Below are positions 1 through 12,394 of a stretch of DNA of 64,000 nt, piece after piece. The DNA is from Gymnogyps californianus. Taxonomy: Eukaryota; Chordata; Aves; Accipitriformes; Cathartidae. The position numbers and the translations under genes were made by a program. The notes beneath the pieces are model-generated. The model did no database searches and had not been told where the DNA came from. It worked only from the letters and a program-made list of their open reading frames with translations. The DNA is taken from assembly GCF_018139145.2 (NCBI RefSeq), contig NC_059486.1, positions 2,976,001-3,040,000 on the forward strand, given 5' to 3'. Position 1 is the first letter of the stretch; each line of letters begins with the position of its first letter.

Positions 1-3000
1 TGAGCTAACCAGAAAGCACTAATGGCTACAGCAGCCCCTTGGATTCGTTGCACCATTTCATAGGTGAGCACTGTGTCATCAGATCTGCCCAAGAGAAGGG
101 CTGTTTCATTCTCAGTTTGGCAATTATTTGCCTCCTTGGTCATACTGGTGCGATACCAAGTGTTATATGTGGTGTAGCTATGACAGTAACTGAAACTGCT
201 GTAGATTATCCTCAGGATTATCTTCTGTTAGCATAATGCCCATGCTTCAGTAATGATTTTGACTGTTGTGGTCACTTTGTGTAATGCTTATCACGCTTTT
301 AAGTCCACTCGTATGAGTAAGGATGTTTGTTTGACTGTATTTTACCACATCTATAACTTTATCTAGTCAAACATCCATATAGCATGTACTCAGATATCCA
401 CAAGTATTTGTAGATAGGCAGCACAGAAATCTTCTACACCACTGCTATTGCAAAAAGCAGCTACCAGAAAGCAACTAAAATCCTTCTACAAATTCGGTTG
501 CTGAACTCTAACGAATAACTAACACATGGGAAATACTTTTCTTTGGAGAGCCTGTTATAAAGCCTTGTTTGTCCTTATTCTTCCCTTTTGCAGCAACCTT
601 GAGATGTCAGACGTAGGAAATGTGGCCACAGCTGTTTATGCACTTAGAGGTTTTTTCCAAGGTCACATCCTTCTATTCTCCCATAGATTACTTGAAAAGA
701 TGCTGCAGGGACTCCAGAAAGCCAAGGTCTATGTGCCATGTGCAGGTGTTGCCAGGAGATTGACATTTTGAACATTTGAAAACTATCAAAGAACTAATCT
801 GGTGGTGGATTTTTTTTTTTCCCTCTCCTTCCTTCCCTCTTGAACTGTGTATTAGAAGACTCTTGCTGTGGATTGATATTCCTAACAGAGCCACATTATT
901 CAAGCAATAGTCAAACATGATAGCACATATTGGGAGGAAGATAGGTACCTTGTCATTTGTTGCTAGTAAAAGCAAACAGCGTTCAGCTTCTCTGGATCCT
1001 GGACTGGGATAAATTGTCACTCGCCAAAGCCCTGTCCAGCCCTTGACTTATCTTCCTCTGTGGGGTAGTTAAGTCGTGCCAACCCTAAGTGGTTCAGAAA
1101 ATGTCACTCTACCGGTTTCCTCTAAGAAAATTTCATCACCTTGATGAAAACTGATTATTTTTCTATGTGCAAATGCATACGTTTTCAGGAATTCTTGTTT
1201 TAAATAACGTAAGAGGGAAATAATGTCAGAGGTCTGACTTTACTAGTTGCAAACCAAAGGAGTTTCTTCTTTCTCCATGGGCGGAAAAAATTTTAATTTT
1301 AAAAATGCGGTTTATATTTAGACAAATTAAAGATGTGTAAAATTAAATGGGAATGTTTTGAAGGGACTGAAAATATATATTTTGATTAACTCAAATGAAT
1401 TTAAAAATAAATCATGGGGAGAATGAAATGTTGGTGGGGTTTTTTTGGTCCTCATTTGAAATGAAAAATAATTTGCAATCTTGACACTTTTCATGGAATG
1501 AAAAGTCCATTTGCTGATTAAGGCCCAGATTCATCCTGGCTAATTTCAGGCACTATTGAACTGCTTAGTGCCAAAGGGCACTTTAATCCACCTGAGATTT
1601 AAATTGCCCTCTGGAGATACCTATTTCTTTCACTGATAAGACAAGGGGCAGCATGACTTCTAATACGTGTGTCTGAGAGAACTACCTGAAGTTGGGTGGC
1701 ATGCAACAGGGTGCAATGCTCTCCCTTTTCTCATCTGGCCTCTCTACTTGCAGCTTTTGTGTTCATATGCACTTCCATCTCTCTCCCAAAAGTTGGGGGA
1801 GTTGGGTTTGGGTTGGGGTTTGTTGTTTTTTTTCTGAAGGGGGAGGAGATTGCCACTAAAATACAGGATTTTGTCTACTTGTTTCCTGTTGGTGGAAAAA
1901 ATTCTGGAGGACTGGCAGGGTCATATCCTATGAGAAGCAAAGAAACAAGATTTGTGGTTAAGATTGAGGGGATCTTTGGTCGGGTTGTTCGTTCTCTTTT
2001 AATCGCCACGTACCACGACTTTCAGCTCTCACATCTGGTTGGCAGAAGGCAGGTCCTCTTCAACAGCTCCTCCACAATGTGCTGAACACTCTACTCCATC
2101 TTTAGTACTCCTTGACCCAGAACAAAAGTGAAAATATTTGGCATGCCAGAAAAGGTTAACAAATAAAGTGATGCACGGCCTTCTCCTCTACATGACATCA
2201 CTTCGATGTGAGAGAACAATCTTCTTTGTGTCACACCTGGCAGTCTGGTGACAGCAAAGGGACACATCTGCTACAAGTCATTTCGCATGCTCTTGTCCCA
2301 CAGCGCTGTCTTGCCTGTCTGAGTTTCCCACTCTCCTCCAGGTTGAGGAGGTGGTGTCCAGAGGTCAGATCTGGCCCGCTTAATGCCACAGTCCCCACCA
2401 ATGTCATCTTGACATATTTGTGAGGGCTTTGGTCATCTGTCCAGTCAGCCAGATGGATTTGCTTTAGGTAGCTGGACGTTTGGGAAGTATTATTTCTTTT
2501 AAATATGTAGCCTGTACTGTTCTTATTTTGGGCTCATAAAACATAACGAGATATGGGTCAACGTTTAAGTCCTGTGGAAAATTACATCCTGGAAGACTTT
2601 GTGGAGCCGAAGGCTTAGCTGGTATTAACTCTAATTATACTCCATTGAACTGTACAGCAACAACTGTGGCCTTTGACTAAGACCTTATTCTCCTTGCTAG
2701 AAAGCTCACCGTTACTATTGCATCTGAGTGGTGGGATACACGTTGGGACACAAGCCCATGCGAGTGAGCACCGTTCCTCCTCTGCTGCGTTTTGGTGGGA
2801 ACGGAACACCTCACTGCATCGAGCTCCTTTCTTGTCCATGATGGAGCATTTTATTCGCCTTTCGGGTTTCTAGCAACTATTGCAAACTGCTTGCAGCAGC
2901 TACTTGGCAAAGCGTGTAGGATATGTCCGAGTGCTTCAGTCTGAATATCGCAAGTGAGCATGTGCTTTTGGAGGCGAGCAGGCAGCATAGGAGGGTGGGG

Positions 3001-3060
3001 GAAGGAGATTAAAATACAGTTGTTGGCTGATATGAAAAAAAAAGTTAAATAAACCACAAA
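1..3060. other. Non-coding unique DNA, no gene recognised
   Basis: Open frames here are all under about 130 codons, overlap on opposite strands and show no recognisable protein family. The stretch from about 1200 to 1500 is AT-rich. A bulged inverted repeat lies at 321-376 and is listed separately. The segment starting near 1523 opens with 'ggcccagattcatcctggc', which resembles the edge of the old palindromic repeats seen elsewhere in the window, but it is too degraded to call. Otherwise nothing is seen. Confidence 0.6.
321..376. repeat. Bulged inverted repeat (hairpin)
   Basis: The left arm at 321-336 and the right arm at 365-376 are reverse complements over 12 bases (right arm 'agtcaaacatcc'). 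The left arm carries four extra bases. The loop is 28 bases. The arms are shorter than in a typical microRNA precursor. It may be a remnant of a small palindromic transposon or may be chance. Confidence 0.5.
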
Positions 3061-3077
3061 TTACAAAAAAAAAAAAA
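3046..3077 (+). repeat. Poly-A tract preceded by AATAAA
   Basis: AATAAA occurs at 3048-3053, followed 11 bases later by 13 A residues (3065-3077). This order resembles the 3' end of a retrocopied, polyadenylated RNA. No parent gene sequence is recognised upstream and no target-site duplication was found, so it is annotated only as a simple A tract with a possible retrocopy origin. Confidence 0.5.
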
Positions 3078-3475
3078 TCCTGTGAGAAAGAAAGAAAGTA
3101 ACAAGTCTGTGGAGGATGGATGTTTGGAACTGTTCAGCCTAATGCATGCCAGATTCCTTCTCTCCTCTCTCCCCCCGCCCCCTCCCGCTGCCTTCCCCTT
3201 ACCAAATGCTGTCTGCTAAACTTCTGAAACACCCTTTGCCTTTTTGACCCTTCAACTCATCTTGAACTTAGGAAAAATTGGGGAGGCGGGAAGGAATAGT
3301 TGCCTATACAGTGCATGTGGCTGCACCGGGATGGGGGGTGTGCACTGGGGGTCTGTGAGCAGTGGGGGCTGACACGAGTTTGTGTGGTTGATGCTCCCCT
3401 GAAAACAATTTGTATCCTGTTAATAGAATTAGTAAATATTTGTAGCTCACTTTGAAGCTTGTGTCCCCAGGGGAT

Positions 3476-3493
3476 GGGGGGGGGGGGGGGGGG
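3476..3493. repeat. Poly-G homopolymer (18 G)
   Basis: An uninterrupted run of 18 G residues follows 'ccccaggggat'. Homopolymers of G this long are uncommon. The true length is hard to establish by sequencing and may be an assembly estimate. Confidence 0.9.
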
Positions 3494-3639
3494 AGCAGAG
3501 AAATTAAAAGAGACAAGTTACTGATTTAGTCATCCCGTCCCCTTCCCCCAGCCTCTTTCTTTCATTTTCTACCTCCTTTATGAAGACACTAAACAGACAA
3601 ATTGGAGGTTTGAAACAAGGCTTGTGCTGCTGCGTGCGG

Positions 3640-3870
3640 AAGTGACAGGGGTGGTACACGGGGTGAGGGGGGTGGAGGAGCAGGCCTGATATCTGCTAAT
3701 GCAAAAGCCATTCACGTCTAATGAACCGAGTTGGGAGCCAAGTTCCTGAGTGGCGGTGGGGCCCGGGCAGGCGCCCTGGGGTGGTGGCGGGGGCCTTCGG
3801 CAGGGCGCTGCCCCGTGGCACGTGAGGCTGAGCTGGGGGGTGGCTCCAGCCAGCGGGGTTTGGCTTGTGT
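3640..3870. other. GC- and CpG-enriched patch
   Basis: This patch is clearly richer in G, C and CpG than its surroundings (for example 'ggcccgggcaggcgccc' and 'ggcagggcgctgccccgtgg'). It has G runs on the plus strand. It is too short and too poor in CpG to be called a CpG island. Overlapping frames on both strands are open here because GC-rich DNA lacks stop codons, and none reads like a protein. Confidence 0.4.
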
Positions 3871-3899
3871 GACTGCTTTCTGGGGTATTTCAGCTCCGT

Positions 3900-6800
3900 C
3901 ACACACCGAGTGACCGTAAAGGAAGATATGTATGCATATGTATAATCTCACTTCTTCAAATCCCTTTCTCTTCTTCCTAGTGTACTATTATAAACTGGTA
4001 AAGGACAAAGGAAGAAGAAAGTGATCTCAGATCGGAAAACTGAGTCATGTAGAGCTGAGACGTTTCATTTCCCGTTATTATTTCTGATTCACTTCTTTAC
4101 AGAACTGTGCAGATGCACAGACTGCGGTTAGATCACCTGCAAGTTTTCAGGTGGTGGACATGTTCCAGCTCTTTGCCTCCAACAGCTGGCAGTTGAAGTA
4201 CACGTGAGTGACAAGGGCCACCCAAAAGGAGGATCGAGTTTGAAACGGGGGAAATTCAAACAGCTGTTAGCATCTCCAGGCATGGCATTATTATTTGGGA
4301 GTGATTTTGACGGGCATTGGGGAGGAAGTTTGTATGAGTTATGTTACTTTCAAGTGCGGAAGGAGCCTGCGTTGTGCCATTGTTTAGAGAAGTGTGCTCT
4401 CATTGACTTGCCGAGTCTACCCAACTCCGTAGTCCTCTGATTATGCAAACCTCTAAGCAAAACAGCTGAGCTCTTGCAGATGAAGCGGCTTCTAAAAATG
4501 TACATCTGAAGTAAGTTTTTGCCTTATACATAGACTATAAACAAACTGTTGGGTGGGGAGGAACTGAGGAGGGGGCACCATATTGCCTGGAAACCATTGG
4601 GGCCGGATTAGAAACGCTAAGCTCGTGCGATAGGAGTTGCTGTGCTCCAGATGTAGTAGAATCTGATAACCTGGATCTTCTTGATGCTTTTCCAAGTTAA
4701 ACCAGTTGGACTTGAATGCCCGTATTTTGTGGGTTCACCGTTTGTAATATTAATGCTTTCTGTGAAGCCATGTTAACCCTGGCTGAGAAGGAGAGCATGG
4801 ATCCCTGCTTCAGCCCTGCAAGCATGAAGGCAGGCAGCGCTTCACTGGGAGAAGGTGCAGCTCTGCTGCTGTTGGAGGGTCAGCCCATGCTGGAGAGGAG
4901 AGGCAGAGAGGACTAGATGTGAGCCAGTTATAAAAATGAACTGGCCATCACACAGCCTCACTGCATACTCTAGAGGATCAAACAGAGCAACAAGCAATCT
5001 TAACTGGTGGTGTGGCTGCCTGCTGGGTGAGACCAGGCCATGATGGCATCTCATGCGGCTGATAACATGGGGGAGGTTAGGGAATGACTCCCGAAGTCTG
5101 GGTTGTGAGGTTGGAAATTTGCCTTCTGATTTTTGGGGGCTGTGGAAAGCAACGAAGAAACCTTGGGTGGCTAACTTCTGTCTTGAGGTAAAGAAAGAGC
5201 AAGGCAGGCTCTTTAATTGTTGAATATTGGGTTGTCTGTGTGCCAGGAATGTTTAATGGGATTGACAGGCTTCCCTTCTCTAGTAGTAGGCAGCTAAGCG
5301 TCACCCAGCCAATGTCACCTCCGGCAAGTGCCAGTGGAGAGGAGCAGGTGGCTCAGGAGGGCGATTCCTCTGCGTGTCTCTTGAGTTGTCCATTTCTCTC
5401 CATGAGCTACGAAGTCGGCCAAGGTTACTAGCTCAAATACGTGGTCTGACTAAGTTAGGATAGATGGATCCATTTTTCAGCTGAGAGTTTGGTGTCTTGG
5501 AAGGTTGCAACCCAGATGAAATAGTTTCATTCATTCATACTTGGTTGAAGGTTGGCATTCAAAGTTTGTTCACCTAAAGAATGAAAACCTTTAAAAAGGC
5601 TCTGACCTTCAGTTGAAATGTAAGTCTACGTAAGGCACGAAACTGTAAATTGTTTTAAGCTTTTGAATTTTCTGTTCTTGAGAACAGGTTTAGAAAGAGA
5701 GAAACAACTGCAAAAATTCTCTGAAGTGGTGTTGGTTTTTTGTGAAAAGGCAACAACAGAAATGATCACAAGGCTTTACAAAAGAAAACTTTAAGGAAAA
5801 TAGTTGCAAAACACATTTAATACGCTTCAACCAGCTGGATTTTCTGGCAGCTCCAGTGAAATCTAAACAAGGAAAATGATTGTCTTTTTTTGTTGTGTTT
5901 TGCAATATTTTTTTTATCCAGACTGGACAGTACAAAGCACATCCTCTGTGGGAAGGTGTCACAGGCTGCAGATGAGATAAAGTTCCCTGTGATTATATGG
6001 GGTGTTTCTCAACTGAGAGTCAGCACATGTGGAGGTCCGATCCTTTTAATGCACACATACAGGGAAAAGAGAGGAAGTGGAGTCCATTAAGGAGAATAGT
6101 AAAACCAGGAGTCAAGTAATGAATGAGCGACTGATCCAGTAACGTCATGTGAGCACCTTTCACTCCCACTCGTTGCAGGAGGTATTCAACAGTTTTGCAG
6201 GGCTGAGCCCCAGATCATGTGAGCAAGGGCCTCTTTTGCAATTCTATATGTCTGCTCTACCTTTTCCAGACATGCATCTCTGGTTTTATTAAGCACACGG
6301 CTTGCCGTGGTCCTTAAGTTCCTAGCAGCTCTTTCCACTCCCATTCCCACCCAGAGCTGAGAGACCTATTACCGGGTAATGATGTGTCAAGCAATAGGCA
6401 AGGTAGAGGAAAATGCTGATGTAGCGGTGGAGGCGTCTATATTTTTTATTATCTTTCATGACCTGGTTTTTTATACCCAAAGCCTTTAACTTGCTGATCT
6501 TTCTCCTTAGATGAATGGGTGGGTTTGGGGACTGACAGAACAGCAGCAGGTCTCGTCTGAGAAGTGTTGTAATGTTTCTCTTGTCCTAAGGTTGAATTAT
6601 GTTTTCAAATCCCCAGACTTGGAAAAGTTGCTTCAAAGTAGTGAGTTTTAACCTCACTTGGGTCTATAATAGTGACAGACACTGTAGTGAAAACCGGCAG
6701 TGGTTTTCTTAGGTGGTCCAGGTCTCTGAAAATGTGGCCTGACTTCTTCCAAAATTGAGTCCACTACAATTCAAAACTCACCCTAACTTTGTTTGAACTG

Positions 6801-9800
6801 ACCTTGCTGGAGTCCAGGCCAACAATAGATGACTTTTCTAAATTTCCTTAGGGAGTTGACTTCAGTCGTAGCAGACTGATCAGGGCTGGAAGCATCTTAA
6901 ATCGTGGTATTGTAGAAAGCTCTGCAGTACCAAACCTGCACGTAGATGATCTCCTTAGGGAGCGTCGTACATCTGCAGCCTGGGTGCTGTCTGGGCAAAA
7001 CTGACCTGTGATCCAAAGCCCGACTGGAGGCTACACGTTTTAATAGTCCTGATCTCAACCTAAACCAAGGGTAAATCTTGCCCAGATTCTTGCTTCATCA
7101 TGTACCGTTTTAATGGTTTCCCATATGTTAAATATTTTCTCAGTAAGTGGGAAATCCAGTGTTTCTAGTGAACTTGATATTTAATAAAGCCGTTTTGAAA
7201 TGATTTCTGGATAGCAGAGTCTGCAAATGTTCAGAAACTACTTTTTTTTTACATCTAATGCTCAGTGTTATGTTCTGAGATTCCCTGCAAAGACTCGAGC
7301 CCAGATTGTAAAATGTACTTTGAAATTTAATTGCCATCAATTTCAATGTGGAAGAGATTAAAATGTGAAACTCCACAAGGAGAAAAATTTTCTTGGTAAC
7401 AAAACAAATTCCAGTGTGAGCTGGTGACAGATTTCATCAAAAATATTTTAAAAGCTGTCATTTCAGATTGTTTCTGCTTTACAAGGTTTGAAATGCTCTA
7501 GAAGCTAGATCCATTTTTAATCTCTTTAGCAAACTAATTTTACAAATCAGCCACCGTATCTTTCATTACAGCAAACTTTGCTTTTTGAAAACAGCAGCTG
7601 TGGTAAGGAGGAAAAAATACATTCTTGTTTTGCAAACAATTTTGGTAAGCTCAATAAAAATATTGATAAATTATTCCAAAAGAATCCAACAGACTCTGGA
7701 AAATGCCAACAGTAAAGAAAAATTCTGGCTAAAAATTTTGTTTTTGAGAAAGAAAAAAGACTGGTTTCAACATAAAACATTTCTCATGCCAAGAATTTAA
7801 GCCAGCTGTCATTGTCTTTTGTATCCATAAACAAATGCTTTGGTCTCCCTAACAAATCTCAAATGAGTAAAATGAGAATGGGAAAAGTAAGGGTCTGTCT
7901 GCAGTGCATATGCCATCCAGCAGCCAGCTAGTCTGACACGGATTTGGGGCTGTTCCTGTGAAATCCTTAGCATGTACGCAGAGCTGCCAAAGGCTCGATG
8001 CTCGCACCTTTGGCGAGAGCGCCTGCGAGTAGAAGTCAAACTCCATACATCAAATCCAGGAGGAGAGGAGATGCAGCTTGGTGATGGGCGCTTTAAACCT
8101 GGAGGTGAGGCAGCGTTTAAAGCTCCGTGCGGAGGCAGCCGGGCTGGCAGGTGTTGGACCGTACCTAACCAGCAACTTACTTTTCAATAGCTGTGCTGCA
8201 GCACTCGCTGGGGAGGAGACTGGGCAGTGCAATGTGTAAGCAGAGTTTTTAATGTCTTGTTGGAATCTCTCAACAGCTGGAAACCAGGAGAGGTTTGCTC
8301 CTCAATCTCTTTGGTCCCAGTTTCTTCCTTCCCCACCCCCCCCCGCCTTAAAAGTCCTAACCCCAGCTGATGGTATCCCTGGAATGTGGGGGACAGGATC
8401 CCCCCCATATCCTCTTTCTTGCAGTGCCGAGACCAAAGCCCTGTAAATATGGATGAGGATCTTGAGCAGTGCTTACACAGCTTGCTTGCTCCTTTGGCCT
8501 GCACTGCCCAGATACAGATGGCTACATCAGATTACTCTCTATTCTGTCTGATAATTTGTGGATATCCTGTAAGGTGGCTATTGCTCGGGCAGTGCTTCAT
8601 GGGTGGAAGAAGGTATTCTTTATTTCTCTGATCAGAATTAGGGATTTTAGCTGAAGTCATTCAGGCTGTTTGTACCTCTTGTGAGGACTGAAGTTTTGCA
8701 GAAAGCAAGCTTCTATGTGAGACTTCTCAGAAGTTTTCCATCCCCTTTCTGCCAGGGTTTCGAAGGCAATAATTGTGTTTGGGATAATTTTGGGTGCTCT
8801 CATCGAAGTAATAGCCTGGACTCGCAGAGAAAGGAAGAGCTTTTCTAAAAGGAATTGTTCAATGAGCAAATTAGGCCTGAATTGCTATGATTTTCTACCT
8901 TGTAGGATTCTCTGGTGGCTGCTAGGGGTTTGGGTTTCCCCTCTTTTGGACCACTATGGGAACTCTTTTTCCACCTGGCTTCCTTGTAGTACAATACTTG
9001 TAGGAACTATGTAACTCCGAGATCTTTAGTCTGTTGAAAAATTTAGTATTTCAACTAAATAAAGATCTGTGGCTCGAAGATGGTGAGGTAACTGTGGGCG
9101 GACAGGCTCTGATCACACCAGCCTTGTCTCCATAGGAATCCAGGCAAAAAAAAAGCTTACATCATTTCTGAGTCTCCTGCCTCTGTTTAGCTTCAAGTTG
9201 TTGGTGAAGGTTAAACAGAGATGTTCACCAGATGGTTCATCTTCCCAAGTATCTCTCCTTTCAGAAGGGTATTTGTTTCTTTCGCTCCTTCTTCTGTGCT
9301 CAGCTTTTGGAGTCTTTAATTGATAGGAACTGTTTTCATTTCTTTTACTCTGAATATGTCCCTATGACTCCACCTGGGTCCGGGGAATCTTTGGACATAC
9401 CTGCTAGAGTGACATCTGATGCATAGACCAAGTTATCTCTGAATGCAGAGTCTGTCTGCTGTATACGACATACATATGTTAAACACTAATGTAAACAGTA
9501 GACCCTACCCTTCTCTTTGGAGTCAAACTCAAGGTCAGGAGAACATAAGGTGCTCAGCTGCACTTCATTCACAACATGACAGATCTGCAGGAGACGTTGT
9601 CTTCAAGTCACTTGGGATGCACTTGCATTTGTGTAGGCTCCAGGATGGATCAGCTGTCCTGCTCATCCTTCAGCACAGAAACCCTGCGGACCTCTCTCCT
9701 GCCATGCCTGTGAGCCGATAAAACATCTGCCTGTGCTGCGCTGAGAAGACGCTGCTAATGCGCACGACAGTGTCACTGAGTTTAAAGATCGAAGCTGGGC

Positions 9801-10070
9801 AGAACACAAGGGTGGAGTAAAAAAACCTCCCAGTGTAATTAATCCAGCATATTACTCCAGCTTTCGGCTTTGTTTTTTTTTCTAAAGCTGGCCTGGCCTG
9901 CAAAACCCAGGTCTCAATTAATACTATTATCCTGGGGATGACATTTCCTCAGTCTGTCGTCGGTTATTTTTTAATTGTCTAATTTGTTCTAATATGCGCA
10001 TTGCCTGCACATCAAGTCAGCCATGAAGACGCTGCATTTCCAGGTTCCTTCCTCTCCATCCTCCCGAAGA
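3900..10070. other. Non-coding unique DNA, no gene recognised
   Basis: About 6 kb without a recognisable gene, RNA gene or mobile element. Frames are at most 106 codons and overlap on both strands. A short C-run lies at about 8334-8345 and an A-run at about 9147-9155. Moderately unique sequence is seen throughout, with no tandem arrays. Confidence 0.6.
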
Positions 10071-10074
10071 AATT

Positions 10075-10300
10075 AAAGCAAGGAGGCTGCGGGACCACAA
10101 GTGCAGGAAATAGAATTAGGGAACATATTAATTGGGGCATCAAGTAGGATTTTGTTCCAGGCGGTTTCCTTCCGTGAGCCACTTTGATGCTTCCCCTTCG
10201 CAGCTCTGTTTCTCATTAAAAGTATCCCTTAATGGCAAATGTTGTTTATGCATGTTGCAATTATGTCATGCTGTAACCCCTATGCTGGCAGGCTTGGCTG
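10075..10300. promoter_or_regulatory. Candidate conserved regulatory element (inferred)
   Basis: Unique sequence without repeats that combines several homeodomain-type AT cores, including 'catattaattggggc' and 'tctcattaaaagtatccc', with 'tttatgcatgttgcaatta', which contains POU/C-EBP-like motifs. This dense texture is typical of vertebrate developmental enhancers. No conservation could be measured, so the call rests on motif content alone. It abuts the GGA tract that follows. Confidence 0.25.
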
Positions 10301-10306
10301 ATTGGT

Positions 10307-10390
10307 GGGGAGGAGGAGGAGGAGGAGGAGGTCAGTTGTGGGGAGGAATCGGTGCGGAGGAAGAGGGGGGAGGACGTGGGGTGGGGAGGT
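10307..10390 (+). repeat. GGA microsatellite and G-rich tract
   Basis: About seven perfect GGA units (10309-10331) are followed by further runs 'ggggagg', 'ggggggagg' and 'ggggtggggagg' up to 10390. The plus strand has several runs of three or more G with short spacers, so it could form a G-quadruplex. The open frames through it encode only Gly/Arg repeats and are artefacts of the repeat. Confidence 0.85.
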
Positions 10391-10659
10391 AAACAACAGA
10401 CAAATAGTTTCAGCCTTGCGGTTGAGCGCGATGGCTACTTTGAACCCCTCCGTGTGTTCAGCCAGGCTGGACGCCCGCGTGAGAGCCAAGGCTTGTCGCT
10501 CCTTTTTACAGGCGGGTTTTATTCTTTCTGCTATTTACTGGCTTTGGGGTTTGCAGCGCTGCCAGAAAAATGGCCGGGTAATATTAAAGCTCTGCTTTTC
10601 GAAGTGAAACCTGGGTTCTCTTTTGCTGTTTTAGCTACTGTTTGATTTGAGAAGTAGGA

Positions 10660-10681
10660 TTTTGGTTTGGTTTGGTTTGTG
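10660..10681. repeat. GGTTT microsatellite
   Basis: About four copies of the five-base unit GGTTT occur in tandem. Confidence 0.8.
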
Positions 10682-10684
10682 GGT

Positions 10685-12280
10685 TTTTTGGGGAAGGGAG
10701 GGGATGTCTTGTCTTTGTCATCGTGCTTTTCGCTGTCCTCCATGGCTCTTGTGCATCTTGTCCCAGCTGTGGCTGCAAACCTTCCGCAGGGATCTTCTTC
10801 AAGGCACCAAGATTTGCTCTGATCTTTTCAAACCCGTTGCCTTCAGTGAGGCTGCTCCTAGGTGGCTTTTGCCAGCACTAATTCAAGGCTGTGAGAATAG
10901 CTCATTTGTGGGAGCGTATTTGTTTTTCCATCCAGGCAGCCAAAACCTCCAGCTTCCCCTCTCCCTTGCTCGCGGACTGGGAGTGCAGAGGGTTCATTCT
11001 GCCCTTGATCTCTCAGCTTATGTGATCAGCTCAAGACAAACCTGGTGGTGAACTGAACTTTTTCCTCCCATTTTTTGATCGCTCCTACTGTAAAATGGAT
11101 TTGCCCCCGTGTCTAGATCTCCAAAGCAAACAATTAACAGCCATAATGAAAGAAAACAGCTCGTGTATGCGGGGGGAGCAAGCCAAGCCATGTCCATGCC
11201 CAAGCAAGTTCAGAAGCCAATACAAATACTGCTGCTGTGTTTTGGAAACTGTTAGCCTCTCTGGATTTTGGGAGCCAACACACAGCAACTGAAGCCGATG
11301 GCAAAAGCAGTGAGCAAAAACCTCAAAACTGTAAAAACCAGAATGTAAAACAAATCTAAGAGGGGAGGAAAAAAAAAAAACCTTCCTCCTTCCTTCCTAG
11401 CTAATATCCTATCTAAAGTGACTGGAGCCTAAGCAGGCAAACAGGCCAAGGAAACCACAGGAGCTGGGGCTGACAGGGACGGAGCTGGTGAATGAGGGGA
11501 AGCAGACAAGTGTAGGAGTCACAGAGGAGAAGTCACTCGGTGCCTAGAGCTAGAGCTGCTGTGAAATGACTCATTTTCACTTTGCATGTATGATATTTGC
11601 ATGCAAAACACATTCTGCGAACCGTCACATGGGTATTCTGCTCATGGGTTTTGATCCGGGATGAAATTTCACCCTTTCCTCCAGCAAAGTCGTTTATCTT
11701 TCTTTCAGGGAGGAGGGAGGAAGTGGGAGGGAACTGCAGGGAGAGAGAAAGGAATTGTCCTTCAGGCATAAAATTCAGGGATTTATCCCTCGAAAGGGTC
11801 ACTCGGCTGTTCCCTAACATGGGGACAGAAGTGGGAAATGCTGGTGAGAGCACAAGGTCGGGGCAGAGGTGGTTCTTGGCTCTGCTGCCTCCACCCCACT
11901 GCTAGACCGAGCCGGAGCAGTCCCAGTGCAGTCCATAGGCAGGAACTTGGAGCCTTTGTACTGCTTTGACTTAAATCCTTACTCAGCTAAAAATCTCCTC
12001 TGGAATGAAGTAAAACTCCTGAATTAGACCCGTGGTGTGTTCTGGGAGTCTCGAGAGGTTCAGGGGTCTCCCCCAACCAGAACAGAAGAGCTACTTTGCC
12101 TTTGATCTATCCCCTGAGAAAGGTTTGCAGCCTTTTGTCTGGTCACACTTTGCAAATAATTCAGTGTGGGGACCTGATGCTCTTCACTAGGTGAGGATCC
12201 CCCCATGCTGATGGGTACTGTGCGAGGGCAGTGTGATGTACTCTCTGCTCAGGATGCTGCATGTGCGTCCTCCTCCCTGA
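10685..12280. other. Non-coding unique DNA, no gene recognised
   Basis: No gene or mobile element is recognised. A run of 12 A (11369-11380) followed by a C/T-rich stretch is the only simple sequence. Frames of 134 and 106 codons on opposite strands show no protein-like family. Confidence 0.55.
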
Positions 12281-12284
12281 CCAC

Positions 12285-12390
12285 GGGAGGGAAATAAGCC
12301 TCAGAAAAAGTCAGAGGCTTAAGAAGTTCTTGAAGGGATGAACCCAGCTATCCCCCTGCCTAATCCTGTCCCTAGGCTGAGTCTTACTCC
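12285..12390 (-). mobile_element. Possible MIR-type SINE relic
   Basis: Read on the plus strand, the order 'gagggaaataagcctcag', then 'aaaagtcagaggcttaag', then 'gatgaacccagctatcc' follows the reverse complement of an amniote MIR-type SINE (core 'gaggaaactgaggctcag', then the 'gaacccagctctcc' tRNA-derived part). Similarity is patchy and the limits are uncertain. It could also be chance. Confidence 0.35.
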
Positions 12391-12394
12391 AGGG

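Noticed and set aside
10280..10490. Gly/Arg-rich and Leu/Pro-rich frames
   Set aside because: They are translations of the GGA microsatellite and its complement.
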